This document shows positions 19,887 to 28,531 of a stretch of DNA of 64,000 bases, piece after piece. Source of the DNA: Acinetobacter genomosp. 15BJ (GTDB taxonomy: Bacteria > Pseudomonadota > Gammaproteobacteria > Pseudomonadales > Moraxellaceae). The DNA is taken from NCBI RefSeq assembly GCF_000400715.1, contig NZ_KE007347.1:1125680-1189679 (forward strand), given 5' to 3'. The notes beneath the pieces are model-generated. The model had not been told where the DNA came from. It did no database searches and saw only the letters and a program-made list of their open reading frames with translations. The position numbers were made by a program, and so were the translations under genes. Within the stretch, counting starts at the first letter, position 1, and the number at the start of each line of letters is the position of its first letter.

Positions 19887-20084
19887 ATGCACATCTATTT
19901 AAATGGCGAGTCAACAGACACGTCTTGTGAAAACCTACAGCAATTGATTCAGAATTTAGCCTTAGAAGGCAAACGCTTTGCTGTAGAGAAGAACCAACAG
20001 ATTATTCCGAAAAGTAGACTTGAGCAAACAACAATTGCTCCTGAAGATCGTATTGAAATTATTCAAGCTGTTGGTGGCGGCTAA
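19887..20084 (+). CDS. thiS: Sulfur carrier protein ThiS
   Basis: 65 residues, ubiquitin-like beta-grasp with the C-terminal Gly-Gly (AVGGG) that becomes the thiocarboxylate donor for thiazole synthesis. The ATG at 19887 follows an AAGGA box; a TTG two codons earlier is less likely. thiG follows 23 bases later, the standard pairing. Confidence 0.93.
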   Translation: MHIYLNGESTDTSCENLQQLIQNLALEGKRFAVEKNQQIIPKSRLEQTTIAPEDRIEIIQAVGGG

Positions 20085-20107
20085 TCGGCTAAAAATGGAG
20101 TAAGCCC

Positions 20108-20893
20108 ATGCAAGATTCCCCTTTAATTATTGGTTCACGTACTTTCCAATCTCGTTTATTGGTCGGAACTGGTAAGTATAAAGATCTCAATGAAACTGAT
20201 TTAGCCATTCAAGCCAGTGGCGCTGAAATAGTGACCGTTGCAATTCGTCGTGTAAACATCGGTCAGCATGCCGATCAACCGAATCTGCTTTCAGTGATTC
20301 CACCAGAAAAATACACGATTCTGCCAAATACAGCAGGTTGTTTTGATGCAGATAGCGCGATTCGTACCTGTATGCTGGCACGTGAACTGCTTGATGGTCA
20401 CAATCTGGTGAAGTTAGAAGTGCTCGGTGATGAAAAAACCTTATATCCAAATGTGACTGCAACACTTAAAGCTGCACAGACCTTGATTGATGATGGCTTT
20501 GAAATCATGGTCTATACCTCGGATGACCCAATTGTTGCCCAAGAACTTGAAAGCATGGGTTGTGTTGCAATTATGCCTTTGGGCAGTTTGATTGGTTCTG
20601 GTCTTGGTATTCTGAATCCACATACCATTTCCATCATCAAAGAAAATGCCAAAGTTCCTGTACTGGTTGATGCAGGTGTCGGTACAGCCAGTGATGCTGC
20701 GATTGCAATGGAACTCGGTTGTGACGGCGTATTAATGAATACAGCAATTGCCGCTGCTCAAAATCCAATTTTGATGGCTTCTGCGATGAAAAAAGCGGTT
20801 GAAGCAGGTCGTGAAGCGTTTTTAGCTGGTCGTATGCCGCGTAAGCGTATGGCGAATGCGAGTTCACCTGAGACAGGGTATTTCTTTAAGTAA
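20108..20893 (+). CDS. thiG: Thiazole synthase
   Basis: 261 residues, a TIM barrel. ThiG condenses 1-deoxyxylulose 5-phosphate, dehydroglycine and ThiS thiocarboxylate to the thiamine thiazole. Family segments [27 protein letters not shown] (Schiff-base lysine region), [10 protein letters not shown] and [12 protein letters not shown] are all present. Neither thiO nor thiH is adjacent, so the glycine-oxidising partner is encoded elsewhere. Confidence 0.96.
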   Translation: MQDSPLIIGSRTFQSRLLVGTGKYKDLNETDLAIQASGAEIVTVAIRRVNIGQHADQPNLLSVIPPEKYTILPNTAGCFDADSAIRTCMLARELLDGHNLVKLEVLGDEKTLYPNVTATLKAAQTLIDDGFEIMVYTSDDPIVAQELESMGCVAIMPLGSLIGSGLGILNPHTISIIKENAKVPVLVDAGVGTASDAAIAMELGCDGVLMNTAIAAAQNPILMASAMKKAVEAGREAFLAGRMPRKRMANASSPETGYFFK

Positions 20894-20905
20894 AAATAGA
20901 ACGAT

Positions 20906-20936
20906 TAAAGGGAGCTTTTGGGCTCCCTTTTTTAAT
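20906..20936 (+). terminator. Intrinsic terminator of thiSG
   Basis: AAAGGGAGC and GGCTCCCTTT form a stem followed by T6, 12 bases after the thiG stop. Confidence 0.9.
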
Positions 20937-20947
20937 GCGATTATGAT

Positions 20948-21403
20948 TTATCTTGATTCCAGATTAACAAGATGAATAACGTGCTCCGTTGATCGCAAAG
21001 CAAGATCATGTAAAACATCTGGCTTTAGCAGTTTGATCTCATGCTTTGGCATCCATGAAATCACCTGAGCTTCAGTCGCATCATCAAGATAACAAGCTTT
21101 CGTTTGAATATTGCCTTTATAAATGTAAAGAAATTCGTGAAAATGTCGACCCACAATAGGATCATAGAAAAAATTCTCAACAATCGCAAAAAGCACAGGC
21201 GAATTAAAATACTCTCCTGTTTCTTCAAGCACTTCTCGTTGAATCCCTTCTAATGTTGTTTCCGAAAACTTTAATCGCCCTCCTACCAAGGAGATGCTTC
21301 CATCTGGAAATGTAGAAACCAAAATCTGATCTTCATGCTCTATCCAAGCAGCTACACGAATATTAAGTTTTCCCCCTGCAATATCTAATGTTAAATCTTT
21401 CAC
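20948..21403 (-). CDS. Nudix hydrolase
   Basis: 151 residues. The Nudix box spans the run from GGRLKFSETTLEGIQREVL to EETGEY: Gly, Glu, and the REVLEETG core are intact, so it should bind Mg2+ and hydrolyse a nucleoside diphosphate linked to another group. The substrate is unknown. It is convergent with thiG and the last gene of the short minus-strand cluster that includes the HD hydrolase. Confidence 0.85.
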   Translation of the reverse strand: MKDLTLDIAGGKLNIRVAAWIEHEDQILVSTFPDGSISLVGGRLKFSETTLEGIQREVLEETGEYFNSPVLFAIVENFFYDPIVGRHFHEFLYIYKGNIQTKACYLDDATEAQVISWMPKHEIKLLKPDVLHDLALRSTEHVIHLVNLESR

Positions 21404-21433
21404 TTACAAACTCAACGAATGAACTTTAATCAT

Positions 21434-22051
21434 TTATTTTATTATATTCTTTAAATTACTTTTGGCAGGTTGCTCAAAATTTTGTTGAAAATATTCTGTT
21501 TGATACAGCGGTTCTGTCCGATAAAAATGTGTTAGAACTTGTTTTCTTTTAATCGAATAAACATCAGGATAAACCCAAGCATATTCCTGCTGAATCTGCT
21601 GTTCATATTCGTCTAAACGCTCTGCTGAAGCCGCTAGAATCGCCAAATCAATATCCAGTAAAAACTGCAAGTCTTGCTCATCCGTTGCTTCATGCTTTTT
21701 CGTCGCAACAATCCATCGCTTTATCTTTTGAACATCATCTGCTGATAAATCTTGAGCCAAATACTGTTCAAACAGCTCGGCACTTTTCAGTTCATTATCT
21801 TTTGCTTGGGGGGCATAAACCGCATCATGAAACCAGAGTGCTAACTCAACTGCATGTGCATCATTTAAGTCAGCTCGAATCGATTCAAGCAAAGTCAAAC
21901 ATTCATACAAATGTTGCAGCGTATGATAAGCCCGCTGCTTTTCACTGTAGGCAGCAATCAACTTATTAAAAACTTTCTGCGGCTCAGAAAAATGATAATG
22001 CTGATGCAGCTCAAACCATGATTTTTCTAATGTGGATAAATACTGCTGCAT
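21434..22051 (-). CDS. HD-domain metal-dependent phosphohydrolase (predicted)
   Basis: 205 residues. The metal-binding His-Asp pair is in LALWFHDAVYAP, with an upstream His (YHTLQHLYECL) and a downstream Asp (LDIDLAILA), the ligand pattern of the HD superfamily. Proteins of this length are widespread and uncharacterised. It starts 9 bases after a small hypothetical gene and leads toward the Nudix gene, possibly an operon of small hydrolases. Confidence 0.78.
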   Translation of the reverse strand: MQQYLSTLEKSWFELHQHYHFSEPQKVFNKLIAAYSEKQRAYHTLQHLYECLTLLESIRADLNDAHAVELALWFHDAVYAPQAKDNELKSAELFEQYLAQDLSADDVQKIKRWIVATKKHEATDEQDLQFLLDIDLAILAASAERLDEYEQQIQQEYAWVYPDVYSIKRKQVLTHFYRTEPLYQTEYFQQNFEQPAKSNLKNIIK

Positions 22052-22060
22052 TGCTCATCC

Positions 22061-22324
22061 TCATTGGATTTCTTTATTCAGCCATTTTGCCAATGATTCA
22101 GCATCTTTACGCTCAAGAAAGAGCTGATACAAGGTACAGGAACCAAACTCATGTTTTAGTTCCTGTTGGCGCATAGGATGATTACCAAATCTGAATCGTC
22201 GAGTACCATCTCGATCTAAAGGCAATGCATATACCCCATAACTACGCGGTTCTGTCAAATGCCCTTTGATTCGAACTTGATCAGACGATATTGCGTGTTT
22301 TAATAAAAGTTCTTTGGTTAACAT
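22061..22324 (-). CDS. Small hypothetical protein
   Basis: 87 residues, soluble, rich in basic residues (RRFRFGNHPMRQQEL), and ending in a helical segment (KDAESLAKWLNKEIQ). I do not recognise a family. Codon use and the tight packing between yaaA and the HD-domain gene on the same strand support a real gene. Confidence 0.6.
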   Translation of the reverse strand: MLTKELLLKHAISSDQVRIKGHLTEPRSYGVYALPLDRDGTRRFRFGNHPMRQQELKHEFGSCTLYQLFLERKDAESLAKWLNKEIQ

Positions 22325-22345
22325 CCCACCCTGCCCAAGGCAAAT

Positions 22346-23128
22346 CTAAGCTGCGTGCTGTTCATCTCGCTTAAAGACCAATTCTTTATCCGATGAACTT
22401 TCAGCATCAAAGTAATACCCTTCACTATCAAATGCTTTTAATTGTTCTACTTGGCTTAATTTATTTTCAATCAAGTATCTTGCCATCAGACCACGTGCTT
22501 TTTTTGCATAGAAACTGATGACTTTATATTTTCCGTTCTTCTGATCCAAGAATACAGGCTTGATAATTTCTGCCTGAATTTTCTTTTCATTCACAGATTT
22601 ATAATATTCGTCAGAAGCTAAATTTACCAATACTTTTGCATCAATTTCAGCTAAATCTTGGTTAATTTGATCAGTGATAATACTGCCCCAGAATTCATAT
22701 AGATTATGGCCACGTGTATTTTTCAATTTAGTGCCCATTTCCAAACGGTACGGCATCATCAAGTCTAACGGACGCAATAAACCATAAAGACCAGACAGCA
22801 TACGTAAATGTTGTTGGGCAAAATCAATATCCTGGTCTTTTAGGTGGTAAGCATCTAAACCGGTATACACATCACCTTTAAATGCAAACAAGGCTTGACG
22901 TGCATTGGAAAAATCAAAATCTGCATTCCAGTCACGGAAACGTTCTACATTTAAATTGGCAATTTTCTCACTCACGGTCATCAACGATGCAATTTCTGTG
23001 GCAGAAAGCTTGCGACAAACATCAATCAATTGCTGAGATTGCGCCAACAAACGGGGTTGGGTATGTGTATCTGTAGGAAGTGCTGTGGTGTAATCGAGTG
23101 TTTTAGCAGGAGAAATTAAAGCAAGCAT
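22346..23128 (-). CDS. yaaA: Peroxide stress protein YaaA
   Basis: 260 residues from the ATG at 23128 ([13 protein letters not shown], the family's typical start). YaaA limits free intracellular iron and so Fenton damage during peroxide stress; it binds DNA in structural work. Conserved segments [22 protein letters not shown] and the C-terminal [13 protein letters not shown] are intact. It is divergent from an alpha/beta hydrolase gene. Confidence 0.93.
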   Translation of the reverse strand: MLALISPAKTLDYTTALPTDTHTQPRLLAQSQQLIDVCRKLSATEIASLMTVSEKIANLNVERFRDWNADFDFSNARQALFAFKGDVYTGLDAYHLKDQDIDFAQQHLRMLSGLYGLLRPLDLMMPYRLEMGTKLKNTRGHNLYEFWGSIITDQINQDLAEIDAKVLVNLASDEYYKSVNEKKIQAEIIKPVFLDQKNGKYKVISFYAKKARGLMARYLIENKLSQVEQLKAFDSEGYYFDAESSSDKELVFKRDEQHAA

Positions 23129-23252
23129 AATCAATCAAAATAAATTTATCTTGGTGAAACTATAACAGTTGATAATTTTTAATGCCAATTCGTGTTCTCG
23201 TTCAGTTTTATCGGTAAAATAGTGGATTCTTCCATTATCCATTGCATATCTT

Positions 23253-23882
23253 ATGTCTGAGCAATTATTCATCCAAGGTCCTGTTGGTCAAATCGAAATG
23301 TTTGTTGATCAACCCCAAGGTGAAATCACAGGTTTTGCTGTCGTCTGCCATCCACATCCTTTGCAAGGTGGTACACCGCATCATAAAGTCCCTGTTTTAC
23401 TGGCTCAGATTTTTAATGAGATGGGGTGCGTGGTTTACCGTCCTAGCTTCCGTGGCTTAGCTGGCAGTGAAGGTACACACGACCAAGGACACGGCGAAAC
23501 TGATGACATCATGGCTGTGATCGAATATGCCCGTGCAAAACATGCAGGACTTACCTTCTATGCAGGTGGTTTCAGTTTCGGTTCTCACGTACTCGCAAAA
23601 TGCCAAGCACAACTCAGCAATGAGTTACGTCCAAAACAATTGGTATTATGTGGCTTGCCAACAGGCTCAGTGGTTGATTTACGCCATTACAAAACCCCTG
23701 AGATTGACGGCGATATCTTATTTGTTCATGGTGAACAAGATGATATTACCCTGCTCTCAGATATGATCGCTTGGGCACAACCGCAAAAACATCCGATCAC
23801 AATTTTGCCAGGTGCTAATCATTTCTTTACCGGCTATCTAAAACAGTTACGTCAAGTCATTGCTCGTTTTTTAAAACTGTAG
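23253..23882 (+). CDS. Alpha/beta hydrolase (predicted)
   Basis: 209 residues. The nucleophile elbow is GGFSFGSH (Ser), preceded by the oxyanion-hole region CHPHPLQGGT; the acid is likely Asp in VHGEQDDIT and the His is in PGANHFF. No signal peptide. This size and HPHP motif match a family of small cytosolic hydrolases with unknown substrates. Monocistronic. Confidence 0.82.
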   Translation: MSEQLFIQGPVGQIEMFVDQPQGEITGFAVVCHPHPLQGGTPHHKVPVLLAQIFNEMGCVVYRPSFRGLAGSEGTHDQGHGETDDIMAVIEYARAKHAGLTFYAGGFSFGSHVLAKCQAQLSNELRPKQLVLCGLPTGSVVDLRHYKTPEIDGDILFVHGEQDDITLLSDMIAWAQPQKHPITILPGANHFFTGYLKQLRQVIARFLKL

Positions 23883-23975
23883 ACTTAACAACAAATTACT
23901 AAGAAAAATATACGTGTTTTGAACCCAATGTCTGTTATATCAGTATAGATGTACGGGTATTTGGGTTCTTTAATA

Positions 23976-25046
23976 ATGAAATTAAATAAAAAACAGGGAC
24001 TTTTTTTAAAGCAAACCATTGAGCAATGGCAACAACAAGGCACGATTACACCTGATGTAGCCAATGAGTTAAATCAGAGCTTTTCGATTCGGCCTTTTGA
24101 TTGGGAACGACTGGCAAAATATTCATTCTGGATTTCCATGATTTGCGCCGTGATTGCGATTGCCGCAATTACCGCAGATAAATTCTTAATGGAATTGATC
24201 GAAAAAATCTTTATTGACTCTAAAATTATCCCTTGTCTGATTTTTGCTGCAGTTGCGGCGGCCTTTTATGGCTTTGCCTATCGTCGACGCAAGACCAAAC
24301 CCTTACATCAATTTAGCAATGAGGCGATTATTTTTGCAGGCGTGCTGTCTACCGCAGCGTCCGTCGCCTATTTTGGTCAAGTAATTGATACTGGTAGTGG
24401 GCATTTCTCTTTATTATTCCTGCTCTCCACCATTATTTATGCAGCACTTGCCTTCTGGTTCCCCTCTAAACTGATCTGGGTATTTTCCCTACTTTCGCTC
24501 GGTTCATGGTTTGGGACGGAAACTGGCTATATGTCGGGCTGGGGTGCCTATTATCTTGGGATGAACTTCCCTTTACGCTTTGTCTTGTTTGGCGGCGCAC
24601 TGATTGGATTAAGCTTGCTGTTTAAACGCTATGCGCATTTTAGAGACTTTGCACATTCAACCTATGTCATGGGCCTGCTGTATCTATTTATTGCCTTATG
24701 GATTCTCTCAATCTTTGGCAATTATGGTGACTTAGGGAGTTGGTATAGCGTCAAGCAATATGAGCTGTTACATTGGGGCGTGCTATTCGCGTTTATTGCC
24801 ATCATCGCGATTGTCTATGGTTTAAAACACGATGATGCCACCTCACGCGGTTTTGGTATCACCTTCTTATTTATTAACCTCTACACCAAGTATTTTGAGT
24901 TCTTTTGGAATGGCATGCACAAAGCCATTTTCTTTATCTTGCTCGCTGCATCTTTCTGGTGGATTGGCCGACATGCCGAAAAACTTTGGAACTTAGAGTT
25001 TCTACCTAGCCAATCCCAAATAAAGAAAGATCATCCAGCTGAATGA
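23976..25046 (+). CDS. DUF2157 membrane protein
   Basis: 356 residues. A soluble N-terminal region of about 50 residues (LKQTIEQWQQQGTITPDVANEL) is followed by about ten predicted membrane helices. This architecture is the DUF2157 family of unknown function. The start chosen is the ATG at 23976 (MKLNKKQG). It ends three bases before the convergent rtcR stop with no hairpin between. Confidence 0.8.
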   Translation: MKLNKKQGLFLKQTIEQWQQQGTITPDVANELNQSFSIRPFDWERLAKYSFWISMICAVIAIAAITADKFLMELIEKIFIDSKIIPCLIFAAVAAAFYGFAYRRRKTKPLHQFSNEAIIFAGVLSTAASVAYFGQVIDTGSGHFSLLFLLSTIIYAALAFWFPSKLIWVFSLLSLGSWFGTETGYMSGWGAYYLGMNFPLRFVLFGGALIGLSLLFKRYAHFRDFAHSTYVMGLLYLFIALWILSIFGNYGDLGSWYSVKQYELLHWGVLFAFIAIIAIVYGLKHDDATSRGFGITFLFINLYTKYFEFFWNGMHKAIFFILLAASFWWIGRHAEKLWNLEFLPSQSQIKKDHPAE

Positions 25047-25049
25047 TTA

Positions 25050-26648
25050 CTAAAAGTCACTCCAACTTAAGCCAAACCGAGCCAAATACTTTTTGACTCG
25101 GTCACTGTCATTGGTGGTATTGCGCTGCTGGCGTGAAGCAGCAAACAGTTGGCGTCCAGCATCCGCCATCGACTTGGCATTTTCACAGACTTGCAGCACG
25201 CCACGCAGTTGAATCTGATCAAACTCATCGATCTCGCTCAACTGTGTTTGATCTAAATATTTGAGCAAAATATCTACGTTTTTAGATTGGTTTTGTATAG
25301 TTTGAATCGACCATAACTGCTTTAAACGCTGAATCTCCTTTTCCACCGTTTCTGAACGGATCAACTCACCACTGGATAACGTCGCTAACCGCGTCACACT
25401 AGCGGTTAAATCACGGAAATTCCCCTGCCATGATGCTTCTTTAGACTTCGCGAATTTCAAATACACATCAAGTGCATCACGCTGAAAACGTAATTGCCGT
25501 TGCTGATTTGCCGCAAAGCGTTGCAACTCAAATTCAATATTCGGGGCAATATCTTCAATTCGATCTTTGAGATTAGGCAAAAAGAAAGTCCATGTATTCA
25601 ATCGTGCCCATAAGTCTTTACGAAAACGGCCAGCTTGCACTTCGGTTCTTAGATCTCTATTTGTCCCTGCAATCAGTTGAAAATCGGCCTGAACCTCTTT
25701 GTCACTTCCGACAGGGAAAAAGGATTTATCCTCAAGCGCTTTAAGCAACATCGCTTGCTCATCTAGTCCAAGCTCCCCAATTTCATCCAAAAACAGAATA
25801 CCCTGATCAGCACTTTTCAATAATCCTGTCCGTGAAGCCGCTGCACCTGTAAATGCTCCCTTGATATGCCCAAACAAACTCGACATGGCACTGTCACCAC
25901 GAAGCGTCGCACAGTTCACATCAATAAAACGCCCACTTAGATGAAACTTATCTTTCTTTAATTGAAAAATTTGTTTGGCTAAATGCGATTTACCTACACC
26001 TGTTGCGCCCATAATCAAAATCGGTGCACTGGAACGCGTTGCCACCAACTCAACTTCAGTGATCAGTTGATTAAATTCGGGGTTATAAGTTGAAATATTG
26101 GCTTTTAGTTGCTGCCAGTTTTGTTGTTGTTCATCTTCAAAACGCTGCTTGAGAACATCATAGCGAGACAAATCCAGATCAATGATACGATATTCACCTT
26201 CTGGTGTTTTTTGTTGATTGGGTGCACTTTGAATCAGCTTGGCAGGCAAATAATTGGCATCGACTAATAGATACCAACAGATTTGACCAACGTGTGTGCC
26301 TGTAGTGATATGCAAAAGATAGTTATTTTTTTCAGTATCAAAGGTGTAACTTTTTACAAAGTCATATAGCGCACCATAGACCTCGGCAAAATCCCAAGGA
26401 TCACGGATACTCACTCGATAACCCGACACGGCAGTCGATGGCGACACATTTTGAGCATCTTCAGCAATAAATTTGACTAAATTATGATGTTGTCGATCAT
26501 GCAATAGCACTAGCTCATCTACAATCAGATCTTCATGCATCAGAAGACTTAAGGTCGGACGCCAGCGTTGCCATCGGTCAGGACGCTTTCCTTGATCTAA
26601 AGTAGAGCCTACAAAGCCAATTACGACAGTTTTCTTTGCATTCAGCAT
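25050..26648 (-). CDS. rtcR: RNA-repair operon activator RtcR (sigma-54 dependent)
   Basis: 532 residues: an N-terminal CARF-like RtcR domain (about 1-180) that inhibits the protein until a ligand is sensed, a central AAA+ domain (about 185-430) and a C-terminal Fis-type HTH. Walker A is GATGVGKSHLAKQ, the sigma-54 contact loop is GAFTGA, and Walker B is ILFLDEIGELG. In Salmonella RtcR responds to damaged tRNA ends and turns on rtcBA. A matching sigma-54 promoter lies before rtcB 1.8 kb away, with rnz and a small membrane-protein gene between. Confidence 0.95.
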   Translation of the reverse strand: MLNAKKTVVIGFVGSTLDQGKRPDRWQRWRPTLSLLMHEDLIVDELVLLHDRQHHNLVKFIAEDAQNVSPSTAVSGYRVSIRDPWDFAEVYGALYDFVKSYTFDTEKNNYLLHITTGTHVGQICWYLLVDANYLPAKLIQSAPNQQKTPEGEYRIIDLDLSRYDVLKQRFEDEQQQNWQQLKANISTYNPEFNQLITEVELVATRSSAPILIMGATGVGKSHLAKQIFQLKKDKFHLSGRFIDVNCATLRGDSAMSSLFGHIKGAFTGAAASRTGLLKSADQGILFLDEIGELGLDEQAMLLKALEDKSFFPVGSDKEVQADFQLIAGTNRDLRTEVQAGRFRKDLWARLNTWTFFLPNLKDRIEDIAPNIEFELQRFAANQQRQLRFQRDALDVYLKFAKSKEASWQGNFRDLTASVTRLATLSSGELIRSETVEKEIQRLKQLWSIQTIQNQSKNVDILLKYLDQTQLSEIDEFDQIQLRGVLQVCENAKSMADAGRQLFAASRQQRNTTNDSDRVKKYLARFGLSWSDF

Positions 26649-26697
26649 AATTTCTATAATATTTTATATATGTCTATCATATACAATACGCAATTCG

Positions 26698-27684
26698 ATG
26701 AAAAATTCCAACAATATGCTCCATTTTACTTTTTTAGGCACATCTTCTGGTGTACCCACACTCACACGCAACGTTTCTGCCCTAGCAATCCGCAATAGCA
26801 AGAATAAAGACTGGATATTGGTCGATGCTGGTGAAGGCACACAGCATCGCATTCAACAAGCCAAACTCTCATTACAAAGCCTAGTTGCGATCTGCATTAC
26901 TCATGTACATGGTGATCATTGTTATGGATTGGTCGGCTTATTGGCCAGTGCAGGCATGAATGCACGCACTGCGCCTTTAACCATTATCGCCCCCAAAGAA
27001 ATTCAAAAATGGATTGAAGTTACAGCGCAACTGACCGATTTACATTTGCCTTACTCTCTCAACTTTATCGATGTAGATGTAAATGAAGCCACTCAAATAC
27101 ATCAAATAACAGATGAACTTTCGATTCAAGCCCATCCACTAAGTCATCGTGTACCAAGTTTTGCATTTAGTATTATTGCGCAATACACTCAAAAAAAATT
27201 AGATACACAGGCCTTAATTCAACTCGGCGTACCAAAAGGCAAAGCTTGGGGTGATTTACAGCAAAACTTGGATATCCAGTTTAATGGGCAAGCCTTGAAA
27301 GCAGCTGATTTTATTCAGACTCACACACATCGCGTTCACGCCATTGTCGGTGGTGATAATGATCGTCCCGAGTTGTTGGCACAAGCTTGTCAAGATGCTC
27401 AACTCTTGATTCATGAAAGCACCTACACCCAAGCCATTCTAGATAAAGTGGGTTCAGGCCCAATGCATAGTTCCGCAAAGATAGTTGCAGAATTTGCTCA
27501 ACAACAAGGTCTAAGCAACCTGATCTTGACGCACTTTAGTCCACGCCATCAAGATAATGCTGGACAACAAGCGATTGCAGAAGAAGTTAGAAAGTTCTAT
27601 CAAGGCAACTTTTACTTAGCTCATGATTTTGATCAGTTTATACTGGATGCCATAGGACAACTGAGTAAAGTAAACCTCAAATAA
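26698..27684 (+). CDS. rnz: Ribonuclease Z / RNase BN-type metallo-hydrolase
   Basis: 328 residues, metallo-beta-lactamase fold. The metal site THVHGDHCYGLVG, the histidines of LSHRVPSFAF, the Asp-rich GDNDRPE region, HESTYTQ, and LTHFSPRHQD cover the five ligand motifs of RNase Z, which trims tRNA 3' ends. The gene is divergent from rtcR across only 49 bases. Start: ATG at 26698, or Met7 (MLHFTFLG, 26716) which fits the family's usual N-terminus better. Confidence 0.88.
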   Translation: MKNSNNMLHFTFLGTSSGVPTLTRNVSALAIRNSKNKDWILVDAGEGTQHRIQQAKLSLQSLVAICITHVHGDHCYGLVGLLASAGMNARTAPLTIIAPKEIQKWIEVTAQLTDLHLPYSLNFIDVDVNEATQIHQITDELSIQAHPLSHRVPSFAFSIIAQYTQKKLDTQALIQLGVPKGKAWGDLQQNLDIQFNGQALKAADFIQTHTHRVHAIVGGDNDRPELLAQACQDAQLLIHESTYTQAILDKVGSGPMHSSAKIVAEFAQQQGLSNLILTHFSPRHQDNAGQQAIAEEVRKFYQGNFYLAHDFDQFILDAIGQLSKVNLK

Positions 27685-27705
27685 GACCAGTTTACAGCAT
27701 TCTCA

Positions 27706-27996
27706 TTAAGGAATATCCGGCGAAAAGAAATCAAATATTCTTCTTAATAGGCGGAACGGCAATCTAATGATCCAATAAACAGCCTCAACAGACATGTCGA
27801 TTAAATCAAACCAATACCAAGCATCATTTCCACGATCATGATTTTCTCGTTTTGGTTTCACCCAATAAGCAAATACAAAACAAACCAAACTTAGTGCAAG
27901 AAAGAGAAGATTAAAATTTTCCAATAAGAACTGTACAAGACAAAACACCCCTGCGATAAATAAAATAATCGTGAGTAGATAACGAAAAAGATCCAT
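27706..27996 (-). CDS. Small hypothetical membrane protein
   Basis: 96 residues from the ATG at 27996 (MDLFRYLLT). Two N-terminal membrane helices (to about residue 45) and a Trp/Tyr-rich tail with an amphipathic, Arg-rich segment (IIRLPFRLLRRIFDF). No known family recognised. It sits between rnz (convergent) and the region upstream of the rtcB promoter; a link to RNA repair is not shown. Confidence 0.6.
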   Translation of the reverse strand: MDLFRYLLTIILFIAGVFCLVQFLLENFNLLFLALSLVCFVFAYWVKPKRENHDRGNDAWYWFDLIDMSVEAVYWIIRLPFRLLRRIFDFFSPDIP

Positions 27997-28008
27997 GAGA
28001 TTTAGCAA

Positions 28009-28424
28009 TTTATTTATGTTTTGTTATGCTTATAACATGCCCTTAGACAAAGACACACTCACATCCAGATTAAACAACAGATATTCGTCTGGAAAATATC
28101 AAATAGCTATTCCATCTATCTTCTAGATCAACAAAATACAAATAAGAAAAGACGAAGCTTGGTATCAAATAGAAATCACTGTTTCTCACTTAAATCATGC
28201 ACCCAACAATACTTTATGACGACAAATTGCAAAACGAGCTACAGTTTGCTCGGAAAAGCAAAAATATGACAATCTCAAAGATATCTTTTGAGATATTTTT
28301 ATATCCAATTAAATATGCATTTCTTGTAAAAAGAAAACCAATACATCTTAATCAAATATAATTTAAATATTATTTTTATTAATTATCAATATATTAACAT
28401 CACATGGAGTTGAATTTTAAAAAG
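28009..28424. other. Intergenic region upstream of the rtcB sigma-54 promoter
   Basis: AT-rich DNA holding the likely RtcR upstream binding sites (not identified by a motif), a broken mini reading frame (28037-28297) and a terminator-like hairpin (28272-28294, ATCTCAAA/TTTGAGAT, followed by ATTTTTAT). No intact gene is visible. Confidence 0.5.
28037..28297 (+). pseudogene. Possible remnant of a small gene
   Basis: One frame reads from an ATG at 28037 through 29 codons to TAG (28124-28126), continues about 30 codons in the same frame (with RKDEAWYQIEITVSHLNHAP) to TGA, and then about 24 more. Few stops for such AT-rich DNA suggest a decayed small gene, but no homologue is recognised and chance is possible. 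Confidence 0.25.
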
Positions 28425-28441
28425 TTGGCACACTCACTGCA
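28425..28441 (+). promoter_or_regulatory. Sigma-54 (-24/-12) promoter of the rtcB operon
   Basis: TTGGCACACTCACTGCA matches the sigma-54 consensus: GG at 28427-28428 (-24) and GC at 28439-28440 (-12) with correct spacing. Transcription should start near 28452. RtcR encoded at 25.0-26.6 kb is the expected activator. Confidence 0.88.
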
Positions 28442-28485
28442 ATAGTAGTTAAGTACACAACTTCATTGGGATCTTGTGAATATCA

Positions 28486-28512
28486 CCTGCCTGCAAACGC
28501 TTGGCAGGCAGG
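28486..28512 (+). promoter_or_regulatory. GC-rich hairpin in the rtcB 5' leader
   Basis: CCTGCCTGC pairs perfectly with GCAGGCAGG around a 9-nt loop. It ends five bases before the rtcB ribosome-binding site AAAGGA (28517-28522) and lies inside the leader expected from the sigma-54 promoter, so it could modulate translation or be an RNA-processing site. Confidence 0.65.
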
Positions 28513-28531
28513 CTTTGAAAGGAAAATGAAA

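Noticed and set aside
28466..28531. Earlier rtcB start
   Set aside because: It would translate the leader hairpin, has no ribosome-binding site, and adds residues absent from the RtcB family.
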